Made by a program: the position numbers and the translations under genes. 64,000 nt of DNA from Chloroflexota bacterium (GTDB lineage: Bacteria > Chloroflexota > Dehalococcoidia > Lucifugimonadales > UBA3495): assembly GCA_026710825.1 (NCBI GenBank), contig JAPOQH010000098.1, forward strand, positions 1 to 64,000, read 5' to 3'. The notes beneath the pieces were generated by a model. That model saw only the letters and a program-made list of their open reading frames with translations, did not search any database and was not told the DNA's origin. The first letter of the stretch is position 1. Each line of letters begins with the position of its first letter. Shown here piece by piece: positions 8,343 through 15,564 of this stretch.

Positions 8343-8364
8343 ATTTGTCCAGCATTTGTCCAGC
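8343..8364. repeat. Two tandem copies of ATTTGTCCAGC
   Basis: Exact 11-bp direct repeat, copies at 8343-8353 and 8354-8364, about 75 nt from the tRNA-Leu 3' end. Tandem short repeats at an island edge can be recombinase arm sites, but nothing else supports that here. Confidence 0.4.
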
Positions 8365-8440
8365 AAAATGGGCCCAATCCTGCTGATACACCTCTTATTG
8401 ATACCGCCTTTGTGTTTGCAACCGTCCTTTGTTGAGAAAC

Positions 8441-8527
8441 TGGTGCCGAAGGTCAGACTCGAACTGACACGGGATATTATCCCACCGGTTTTTGAGACCG
8501 GCGCGTCTACCATTCCGCCACTTCGGC
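8441..8527 (-). tRNA. tRNA-Leu (anticodon CAA)
   Basis: On the minus strand the acceptor GCCGAAG pairs with CTTCGGC, followed by ACCA, so CCA is encoded. The D-arm region is GCGGAATGGTAGACGC, the anticodon stem-loop is CCGGT-CTCAAAA-ACCGG (anticodon CAA, reading UUG), then a long variable arm with GGGAT/ATCCC typical of class II tRNAs, and the T-loop GTTCGAGTC. A TATACT box lies 10 nt before the 5' end. Its 3' end faces the accessory region, the classical orientation for integration at a tRNA. Confidence 0.96.
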
Positions 8528-8537
8528 CCTCTCGAAG

Positions 8538-8543
8538 AGTATA
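8538..8543 (-). promoter_or_regulatory. Candidate -10 box (TATACT) of tRNA-Leu
   Basis: TATACT on the minus strand, 10 nt before the mature tRNA 5' end. No good -35 match is present at 17 nt, where the sequence is a GC-rich alternating run. Confidence 0.4.
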
Positions 8544-8646
8544 GCACGCTTGCGCGCGCGCCTCGCCCCGTTGTAGCATTAAGCTCCCCAGGCACCAGCA
8601 TCCCGCCTTCCGAAAACAGATCCCGGCTGGAGCAAAGCAGCGCAAC

Positions 8647-9102
8647 ATGACCAGCATCAAAGAACGTCTGGAAGAGGACATCAAGGACACCATGCGCGCC
8701 CGCGACCGGGAGCGCCTGGAGACCCTCAGGTTCTTGAAGAGCCAGATCCAGTTGACCGAAAAAAACGCTCTCCAGGACCTCGATGACTCCGGCGTCACGG
8801 AGGTCATCACCAAGCAGGCCAAGGACCGGCGCGAGAGCATAGAGATGTTCGGCCAGGGCGGCAGGGACGATCTGGTCGCCAAGGAGCGGGCCGCCCTCGC
8901 CATCCTGCAGGAATATATGCCCGAGCAGATGGACAACGACGCCATCGAAGCCCTCGCCCGACAGGTCATCACCGAGGTCGGAGCGACCGGGCCGGGCGAT
9001 CGCGGGAAGGTCATGGGGCGCATCATGCCCCAGGTGCGCGGCAAGGCCGACGGCAGCGAGGTCAACGCCGCGGTTTCCCGCTTGCTCGAATCCCTGGGAT
9101 AA
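8647..9102 (+). CDS. yqeY: GatB/YqeY domain protein
   Basis: A 151-aa protein with the YqeY layout: an N-terminal helical region (TSIKERLEEDIKDTMRARD), RLETLRFLKSQIQLTEKNA, AKDRRESIEMF and a C-terminal GDRGKVMGRIMPQVRGKADG followed by VNAAVSRLL. YqeY resembles the tail domain of the GatB amidotransferase subunit, which contacts tRNA; its own role is not settled. It is 8 nt upstream of purQ and probably shares a transcript with it. Confidence 0.9.
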   Translation: MTSIKERLEEDIKDTMRARDRERLETLRFLKSQIQLTEKNALQDLDDSGVTEVITKQAKDRRESIEMFGQGGRDDLVAKERAALAILQEYMPEQMDNDAIEALARQVITEVGATGPGDRGKVMGRIMPQVRGKADGSEVNAAVSRLLESLG

Positions 9103-9110
9103 CGGGTTCC

Positions 9111-9839
9111 ATGCGCTTCGGCATCCTGGTTTTCCCTGGGACTTGGAGCGATACCGATTGCCATCACGCCGTGAACGGCGTGCTCGGCCAGGACGCTGAC
9201 TACGTCTGGCATAAGGACTCCAATCTCGCCGGCTGCGACGCAATAATCGTCCCGGGCGGGTTCTCTTACGGCGACTACCTCAGGGCTGGCGCCATCGCCA
9301 GGTTCTCTCCGGTAATGGACGCCGTCCGCGACTTCGCCCTCGCCGGCGGCCCCGTGATCGGTATCTGCAACGGTTTCCAGATTCTTTGCGAAGCCGGACT
9401 GCTCCCGGGCGCGCTGCGACGCAACGGGCACTTGGAATACCGTTGCCAGTGGACCTACCTTCGCCCCGAGCGCGACGACACTCTGTTCACCGGTCGATGT
9501 CAGGCCGACCGCCCCCTGGCTGTGCCCGTCTCCCATGGCGAGGGCAGTTACTACGCGGACCCCGCTGTTGTGGCCCAACTCGAGGAGACCGGCCGGGTGT
9601 TGTTCCGCTACTGCGAATCCGATGGCGCTGTCACCGACGCCGCCAACCCCAACGGCTCGGTGGCCAACATCGCAGGCATCATCAACGAGTCGGGCAATGT
9701 TTTGGGCATGATGCCCCACCCCGAGCGCAGTTGCGAGATGCTGTTGGGATCTGAGGACGGCAACCTGATTTTCGGCTCGATGGTGGACGCTGTAACTGGA
9801 GGACAATCCGGAAGCCGACCGATGAGTCGCGCCCGGTAA
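9111..9839 (+). CDS. purQ: Phosphoribosylformylglycinamidine synthase, glutaminase subunit PurQ
   Basis: Glutamine amidotransferase subunit of FGAM synthase (purine biosynthesis step 4), supplying ammonia to PurL. It is a class I glutaminase: oxyanion region VPGGFSYGDYLRAGA, nucleophile Cys86 in GICNGFQIL, and His-Glu pair in MMPHPERS. The 242-aa length fits bacterial PurQ (about 225-235) with a short tail. It is separated from its partner purL by one transporter gene; all are on the plus strand with 2-8 nt gaps. A separate PurS gene is not seen here. Confidence 0.95.
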   Translation: MRFGILVFPGTWSDTDCHHAVNGVLGQDADYVWHKDSNLAGCDAIIVPGGFSYGDYLRAGAIARFSPVMDAVRDFALAGGPVIGICNGFQILCEAGLLPGALRRNGHLEYRCQWTYLRPERDDTLFTGRCQADRPLAVPVSHGEGSYYADPAVVAQLEETGRVLFRYCESDGAVTDAANPNGSVANIAGIINESGNVLGMMPHPERSCEMLLGSEDGNLIFGSMVDAVTGGQSGSRPMSRAR

Positions 9840-9841
9840 CG

Positions 9842-10765
9842 ATGCTGCTTTCGCTCGGGTTGGCGTGCATCGCTGTGTTGGGATTCGGCAGTTCTGCGGT
9901 GCTGGCGCGGATGGGCATGACCGCCCAGGGTGGCATGCGCCCCATGCCGAGCGCGTTGGTCTCACTGGTGGCCTCCACCCTCCTCGCCGGGACCCTGGCC
10001 CTTGTTTTCGATTTCGATGCTGTCATCACCCTGCCCGCGATAGCCATGGTCTGGTTGTTCGGCAACGGCATCCTCACCTACATGGGCGGGCGGTCCCAGC
10101 AATACATCGCCATCAGCCTCGTCGGAGCCTCCCGTGTCACGCCCATAGTCGGCGGGGCGGCGTTGTTTTCCGCGCTCTACGCCATAACGTTCACCCGCAT
10201 CGGCGTGCCCGGATTCGACGAACACCTCAACGTGCCCATCGCGATAGGGACCCTCGTGGTGGTCTCGGGATTGGCCCTCACCGGCGGCAATTTCCTCCGC
10301 CAGAGTTGGGGTCGGGACTGGCATTCGGTCCTCGGCTACGGCTTGGCCCTGGCCGCCGCTGCATGTTACGGCGCGTCGACCCTCAGCGGCAAAGTTCTCA
10401 GTACGCTCTACGGGTCGCCCCTGATCATGGCCGCCGGCAGCATGTTTTTCGCAACCCTGGTTCTTTTCCCGCTGTTCGGGCGGGAAGCCGCCGACGGCGT
10501 CAAGAACACCGGCCGCGCCGCCGTCTACGTCTTCCTGGCCGGATTCGTCGCCGCATGCGCCGTGATGTCCCTCTACTTCGCCGTAACCCGGGAGGGCTCC
10601 AGCATATTGGTGATCAGCCCCATCGTTTCGTGCAATCCGTTGGTTACGCTGTTCCTGGCGCGGATATTCCTCCGCCGCACCGAATCCGTTACCACCGAGC
10701 TGGTGATCGGCACGCTCATGGCCGTGGGCGGCGTCTCGCTGGTCGTGATTGGCGGTATCCTTTAG
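9842..10765 (+). CDS. EamA/DMT-family transporter
   Basis: A 307-aa inner-membrane protein with about ten hydrophobic helices and an internal repeat (two halves, roughly 1-145 and 155-307), typical of the drug/metabolite transporter superfamily. It begins 2 nt after the purQ stop codon and ends 34 nt before the purL start. The position inside the purine pathway suggests, but does not prove, export or uptake of a purine-related compound. Substrate cannot be read from the sequence. Confidence 0.85.
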   Translation: MLLSLGLACIAVLGFGSSAVLARMGMTAQGGMRPMPSALVSLVASTLLAGTLALVFDFDAVITLPAIAMVWLFGNGILTYMGGRSQQYIAISLVGASRVTPIVGGAALFSALYAITFTRIGVPGFDEHLNVPIAIGTLVVVSGLALTGGNFLRQSWGRDWHSVLGYGLALAAAACYGASTLSGKVLSTLYGSPLIMAAGSMFFATLVLFPLFGREAADGVKNTGRAAVYVFLAGFVAACAVMSLYFAVTREGSSILVISPIVSCNPLVTLFLARIFLRRTESVTTELVIGTLMAVGGVSLVVIGGIL

Positions 10766-10799
10766 GCAAACTATTCGAGATAGGACAGAGTGCAACGAC

Positions 10800-13058
10800 A
10801 TGCCGGTTAGCAAGGAAATCCTCGACGAAATAGCGCTGTCTCCCGCCGAGTACCAGATGATCGTCGACCGTCTGGACCGCGAGCCGAACCCGGTCGAACT
10901 CGGCATGTTCGGCGCGTTGTGGAGCGAGCACTGCGGATACAAACACTCGCGCCCCTTGTTGGGCATGCTGCCGTCTGCGTCGGATCGTACGCTTTCCCAG
11001 GCCGGCGCCGAAAACGCCGGCGCCATCGACATCGGCGACGGATTGGCGGTCGTGTTCAAAGTGGAGTCCCACAACCATCCGTCCGCCGTGGAGCCTTTGC
11101 AGGGCGCGGCCACCGGCGTCGGGGGCATCGTCCGCGACATCCTGGCCATGGGCGCTCGACCCATCGCCCTCCTGAACTCCCTGCGGTTCGGCCCGCCCGA
11201 TGATGCAACCAACCGCCGCCTCCTCTGCGGCGTGGTCGACGGCATCGGCTGGTATGGCAACTGCATCGGCGTGCCGGACGTGGCCGGCGAGATCTATTTC
11301 GATGAGTCGTACTCCCAGAACCCACTGGTCAACGCCATGTGCGTCGGCATCGCGCGTATCGAAGATCTAGCCAGCGCCGCGGCGGAAACGCCCGGCGATG
11401 TGTTGCTCCTGGTCGGCGCCGGCACCGGTCGCGATGGTATTCACGGAGCCTCCGGCCTGGCCTCCCGCACCTTCGAGGAGGAGCAGGAATTGCGGCCCAC
11501 CGTCCAGGTCGGCAACCCCTTCCTGGAAAAGGTCCTGATCGAAGCCTGCCTCGAAGCATTGGGTACCGGCAAAGTGCGCGCGTCTCAGGACCTCGGCGCC
11601 GCCGGTCTCACCAGCGCCGCCGTGGAGTCGGTAGCCCGGGGAGGACGCGGGTTTTCGCTTGACATAAACCAGGTCCACCGCCGTGAGGCTGGCATGACCG
11701 GCTACGAGGTGATGCTGTCCGAATCTCAGGAGCGCATGTTGTTGGTCGCCGCTCCGGAAAACGTTCCAGCGGTTAGCCAGGTATTCGAGAAGTGGGACGT
11801 CCCGTGCCGTCCCGTTGGCGTCGTCACCGAGGAACAGGCTGCCCGCGTGACCGAGGACACGGTAACCATCGCCGCAGCGCCGATCCCACACCTGTCCGAC
11901 GCCCCCAGGTACCGCCTCAACGGCGTGCAAGCCGCAGATGATGAGGCGCGCCAGCATTTGCAGTTGTCCGACGTGCCGCTGCCGTCCGACCCCAGGTTGG
12001 GCAATGCCGGAACCATCCTGCTCAAGCTCATGGCGTCGCCGAACATCGCGAGCCGGCGGCAGGTCTACCGGCAATACGACCATCAGGTGCAGACCAACAC
12101 CGTCGTCGCCCCGGGCAACGGCGACGCAGCCGTCCTGCGCGTCAAGGGAACCGGCAAGGCCATCGCCGTCGCCATCGACGGCAACGGTCGACAATGCTTC
12201 CTCGATCCATACCGTGGGGGACAGCGTGTCGTCGCGGAGGTAGCGCGCAATCTGACTTGCGTGGGCGCTCAACCCCTCGCGTTGACCGACTGCCTGAACT
12301 TCGGGAACCCAGAGCGGCCCGAAATCTATTACCAGCTTGAGCAGTGCATCGCCGGCATGGCCGACGCTTGCCGCCAGTTGGGCGTCCCCGTGGTCAGCGG
12401 GAACGTCAGCCTGTACAACGAAAGCCAGGGCACGGCCATCTTCCCGACGCCTATCGTCGGCGGTCTGGGCCTGTTGGATGATGTCCAGCGCCATTGTGGG
12501 GCCGGATTCCCACGGTCTGGGTTGGAAGTCATTTTGCTCGGTGCTGCCGGATTGTCAGCGAACGCAGCCGACCTGGCCGGCAGTGAGTATCTCCACGCCA
12601 TCCACGGGATGATCCAAGGCCGCCCCGAAATCGATCTGGCCTTGGAGCAGCGAGTTCAGGGTCTGTGCCGCCGCCTGATCGCCGACGGTGTCGCGCTATC
12701 GGCTCACGATTGTTCTGACGGCGGATTCGCCGTCGCGCTCGCCGAATCCTGCATCTTGGGAGATACCAGCGTCGGGGGCAGTGGCTCGGTGGGCTTTACC
12801 GCATCCGCAGAGTTCGCCGCCAACATACCCGCCCGCTGGGATGCCGCCCTCTTCGGCGAAGCATCATCCCGCATACTGGTGGCGGTGGAACCCGAAAATG
12901 TGCCGACCGTGCTCGATGCCGCCCAAAGCCTCAACGTCCCAGCCTGCCAAGTGGGCGAGACGGGAGGCGCTCGTCTCCATATCGGATCACTGGTGGACGT
13001 AGGCATCGACGAAAGCGCCGATGCCTGGTACGGAGGCCTCAACCAGGCTTCGAGCTAA
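10800..13058 (+). CDS. purL: Phosphoribosylformylglycinamidine synthase, synthetase subunit PurL
   Basis: About 752 aa, the length of the small (PurQ-dependent) PurL. It shows SEHCGYKHSRPLL, the ATP/Mg site VVFKVESHNHPSAVEP, GVGGIVRDILAMGARPIA and RFGPPDD in the first half, a second AIRS-type domain with DCLNFGNPERPEIYYQ and VVSGNVSLYNES, and SAHDCSDGGFAVALAE near the end. The ATG at 10800 is chosen because the conserved N-terminus starts there (MPVSKEILDEIALSPAEY); an upstream in-frame start at 10749 would overlap the transporter. Ribosome binding site weak. Ends 29 nt from the convergent NYN gene. Confidence 0.96.
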   Translation: MPVSKEILDEIALSPAEYQMIVDRLDREPNPVELGMFGALWSEHCGYKHSRPLLGMLPSASDRTLSQAGAENAGAIDIGDGLAVVFKVESHNHPSAVEPLQGAATGVGGIVRDILAMGARPIALLNSLRFGPPDDATNRRLLCGVVDGIGWYGNCIGVPDVAGEIYFDESYSQNPLVNAMCVGIARIEDLASAAAETPGDVLLLVGAGTGRDGIHGASGLASRTFEEEQELRPTVQVGNPFLEKVLIEACLEALGTGKVRASQDLGAAGLTSAAVESVARGGRGFSLDINQVHRREAGMTGYEVMLSESQERMLLVAAPENVPAVSQVFEKWDVPCRPVGVVTEEQAARVTEDTVTIAAAPIPHLSDAPRYRLNGVQAADDEARQHLQLSDVPLPSDPRLGNAGTILLKLMASPNIASRRQVYRQYDHQVQTNTVVAPGNGDAAVLRVKGTGKAIAVAIDGNGRQCFLDPYRGGQRVVAEVARNLTCVGAQPLALTDCLNFGNPERPEIYYQLEQCIAGMADACRQLGVPVVSGNVSLYNESQGTAIFPTPIVGGLGLLDDVQRHCGAGFPRSGLEVILLGAAGLSANAADLAGSEYLHAIHGMIQGRPEIDLALEQRVQGLCRRLIADGVALSAHDCSDGGFAVALAESCILGDTSVGGSGSVGFTASAEFAANIPARWDAALFGEASSRILVAVEPENVPTVLDAAQSLNVPACQVGETGGARLHIGSLVDVGIDESADAWYGGLNQASS

Positions 13059-13087
13059 ACCCTCGCCTTTGCTTGGCCGCCCACTGG

Positions 13088-14761
13088 CTAGGAAAAGAGG
13101 ACTGCAGCCTCCGCGTCCTCGGCCGATTGCGCGTGGGCAGCCTCCGCTGAGCCGTGCTCATCCAGGGCCGGCGTGGCGAGCGCGTCGTTGATTGCCACGT
13201 CCACCGGAGTATCGGGCTCGGGCGGCAAGCCCAGGCGCGCTGCCAGGGCCACCCCAACCAGCGGATGCTCCCGGTTCAACCCAAACACCCGTCGCCGCCT
13301 CATCCGGTTGGTTTCGGGGTCCCGCACGCTGACGTTCCTGTACTGGAACACCTCGTTGGATGCCAGGCTCCGAATCAGCCGTATCACGTAAGACCGGGAA
13401 CTGTTCTCTCCCCAGTTCGAAACGATGTACCCGTCACCGGCTTCGATGCCGGCGGCCAGCGCTTCGCCAATCTCGCCGCACAACGCGTTAAACATAACGT
13501 GGTCGGCGCCGTCGCGCTCTTCCAGCGTATGGCCCATGGCGACCAGGTCCGCGATCCGTTCCGTGTCTCCAGCGTCGTCATCAGATTCAGGAAGGTCTAA
13601 CTCGCCGACCGCGGCTGCCAGCGCCTCGCTGTAATCGATCGATGCAGAGGGAGCGGGTGCCGGCGCCTCGCGTCGTGCCGGTTCCCGGTACGCCTCGTCG
13701 GTTGCCGCCGGCTCGTCCTCTTCGTAATCCTCGGCATACGAGTCATCATCCTCGTACTCAGCAATCGGCCGGTCCTCAGATTCAGAGCGAGGTTCCTCTC
13801 GCGGTTCGGTAGCGTCTCGGTCCGTGCCGGCGTCTTCCTCGAATTCCTCAGGTTGGTCGTCCTCAACCTGGTTCTGCGGCTCCGGATCCGGCTCATCTGC
13901 CATCAGGATCCAGTCCACCAGGTCAACGCTGCGGATCTTGATGTTGCCTTCCTCGGCAACCCGCAGCATGAGCTTTTTGAAGCCCGAGAAACCCAGCTTC
14001 CGCTCGTCGAAACCGGCAATGCGGCGCACCAGGCGCTGTTTCAGGGATGTCAGCAGCAGCGTGTGTCCGGCCGCCCGCTCGGTGCGGATTACATCCTCGA
14101 TGGCCCTGATCACCTCTGGAAGCTGGTGGCGTCCAGGGTTGCTCAGTTGCGCCGGCGCGGGTTGGCGGTTCCGTTGGTACGGCCCGCGGTGCGAGACCGG
14201 TTCCACGTCAATCGGGTCCACGTCGGCGTCGTAGAAGATCAGGCCGTCCACGTGGTCTGCCATGCGGCGGGACGTAGCCCACGACACCCCAACCACCAGC
14301 ACGCGTTTGCCCACGGCCCTCAGCGAGTTGATTACATGAATGAAATCCGAATCTCCCGAAACCAGTACGAATGTGGTTATATTCGGGAAATTATGGGCGG
14401 TGTCTATGCAGTCCGCCGTCATCTTTACGTCTACGCTGTTCTTGACGGCGATCGTTCGGCCGGAACCGTACGTACCGCCGGGCGGCAACCGGGTTGGCAC
14501 GTAAACCGGTTCGATGCCTGCCGCGTAGAGAGAGGGGGGATCCTGGATAAACTGGCTCGCCCCTTTGAGCTCGGGCGCGCGGGTTACCCAGTCTGCGTAA
14601 GCCTTGCCTACTACCACCCTGCCGTGATTGGCGACCTCTTCTTTAAGGGCCGAAACGTTCGGGGTTCTGCCCCGCACCGCCAGGCTGATCTTGAAGTTCT
14701 CCCAATCTATGAATAATGCTACGTCTTCACTGAATGCCGGGTTGCCATTGACCTGTTGAAT
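13088..14761 (-). CDS. NYN-domain (LabA/DUF88-like) protein with C-terminal OST-HTH/LOTUS-like regions
   Basis: The N-terminal domain is a NYN/PIN-fold ribonuclease-like module: DVALFIDWENFKISL with the first acidic residue, then VDVKMTADCIDTA and FVLVSGDSDFIHVINSL carrying further metal-binding acids. A middle LOTUS-like segment (IEDVIRTERAAGHTLLLTSL and KLGFSGFKKLMLRVAEEG) follows, then a long Glu/Asp-rich linker (about residues 270-380) and a second C-terminal domain. The conserved N-terminus lies upstream of the first GTG (14677), yet no ATG, GTG or TTG occurs in frame between it and the promoter at 14819-14847. I place the start at the ATT at 14759-14761; a sequencing indel (an ATG at about 14748 in the next frame) is the alternative. 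Likely RNA-binding or RNA-processing. Confidence 0.75.
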   Translation of the reverse strand: MQQVNGNPAFSEDVALFIDWENFKISLAVRGRTPNVSALKEEVANHGRVVVGKAYADWVTRAPELKGASQFIQDPPSLYAAGIEPVYVPTRLPPGGTYGSGRTIAVKNSVDVKMTADCIDTAHNFPNITTFVLVSGDSDFIHVINSLRAVGKRVLVVGVSWATSRRMADHVDGLIFYDADVDPIDVEPVSHRGPYQRNRQPAPAQLSNPGRHQLPEVIRAIEDVIRTERAAGHTLLLTSLKQRLVRRIAGFDERKLGFSGFKKLMLRVAEEGNIKIRSVDLVDWILMADEPDPEPQNQVEDDQPEEFEEDAGTDRDATEPREEPRSESEDRPIAEYEDDDSYAEDYEEDEPAATDEAYREPARREAPAPAPSASIDYSEALAAAVGELDLPESDDDAGDTERIADLVAMGHTLEERDGADHVMFNALCGEIGEALAAGIEAGDGYIVSNWGENSSRSYVIRLIRSLASNEVFQYRNVSVRDPETNRMRRRRVFGLNREHPLVGVALAARLGLPPEPDTPVDVAINDALATPALDEHGSAEAAHAQSAEDAEAAVLFS

Positions 14762-14818
14762 AGCGATGATTGAACCTCTGCTCGCTCCTCGTTCCTCGTT
14801 GGAGCGTTTGTGCCTTAA

Positions 14819-14847
14819 AGTGTATTCTGGCGCACCAATAGCGTCAA
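14819..14847 (-). promoter_or_regulatory. Sigma70-type promoter of the NYN gene
   Basis: On the minus strand TTGACG (14847-14842), a 17-nt spacer, and TACACT (14824-14819). Transcription would start near 14812, about 50 nt before the proposed coding start. Confidence 0.6.
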
Positions 14848-14855
14848 GTTGACGC
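14841..14855. promoter_or_regulatory. Palindromic operator-like site over the -35 box
   Basis: GCGTCAA-G-TTGACGC, a perfect 7+1+7 dyad that contains the -35 hexamer of the NYN promoter and presents a second TTGACG to the plus strand toward the gene at 14977. A dimeric regulator bound here would control both divergent genes. Confidence 0.5.
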
Positions 14856-14976
14856 TGATACTGGCAGAGTTAGTGTTGAATATCCACGCCTGTCGAAATA
14901 TGTCGAAAGGATTCCATCATTGATGGCAAAAATGCCTTGTGGTATCGTGCCGCCGGTCCAATCTGGTGAGTCGTAA

Positions 14977-15564
14977 GTGAAATCCATTTTGACTTGGTTG
15001 AGCGGTCGGTTTCCGATCACCACGCTTCTGACGGTCACGTTCTCCGCTGCCGCCGTTGCGCTCGTTTCATTGGTCCTCTTCCTGTCGCTGCCGCCGGATT
15101 CCGCCCAGGCCAACGGCGCGTCCACTACTATCCTGGACCGCATCCAGGGCCCGTATCGCGTGGTCGTGGGAATCATACCGGCGCGCCCGGTGATCCCTCA
15201 GACGCATCTCGCGATCCAGGTTTTCGAAGCCGACGACGAGCGCTTGCTCAGGGACACCGATGTCGATCTGCACGTCGCAGCCAGCGGGCCAGGCGGATCA
15301 TCCGCATTCGGTCCCCAAATCGTGCTCAATGAACAGTCGCTGCGTTACTTCGAAATCGACGTGCCGTTCGACGTCATAGGATCATGGGACGTGTCCTTGG
15401 CGGTTTCTTCAGATCTCGGCGACGAGGTATTCGCGCTCAACTTGGAGGTGGAAGAGCCTCGTCCTCAAATCCAGTGGATCTGGATCACCGCCGTCCTGGT
15501 CTTGATATTCGCCGTGGGAATCTGGACTTGGTTGACCTTGCAACGCCGACGTGGTGTGCGATGA
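14977..15564 (+). CDS. Membrane-anchored Ig-like/YtkA-type protein (possible FedA-like partner)
   Basis: A 195-aa product starting at GTG. It has an N-terminal hydrophobic signal (TTLLTVTFSAAAVALVSLVL), an extracytoplasmic beta-rich domain (residues about 45-165: PYRVVVGIIPARPVIPQTHL, SLRYFEIDVPFDVIGSW) like the YtkA/FixH/CopC-type folds, and a C-terminal anchor IQWIWITAVLVLIFAVGIW followed by basic residues. Its stop codon overlaps the ATG of the next membrane gene (ATGA), so the two are translationally coupled and probably form one complex. Confidence 0.7.
   Translation: MKSILTWLSGRFPITTLLTVTFSAAAVALVSLVLFLSLPPDSAQANGASTTILDRIQGPYRVVVGIIPARPVIPQTHLAIQVFEADDERLLRDTDVDLHVAASGPGGSSAFGPQIVLNEQSLRYFEIDVPFDVIGSWDVSLAVSSDLGDEVFALNLEVEEPRPQIQWIWITAVLVLIFAVGIWTWLTLQRRRGVR

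Noticed and set aside
8343-8364. Tandem ATTTGTCCAGC as a recombinase arm site.
   Set aside because: No matching site near the recombinase gene; kept only as a repeat.
8280-9965. Long open frame on the minus strand across tRNA-Leu, yqeY and purQ (561 codons).
   Set aside because: Runs antisense to clear genes and a tRNA; such frames arise from GC-rich codon bias and the product resembles nothing.
9962-11266. 434-codon minus-strand frame opposite the transporter and purL.
   Set aside because: Antisense shadow of two well-supported genes; low-complexity composition rich in Gly, His and Gln.
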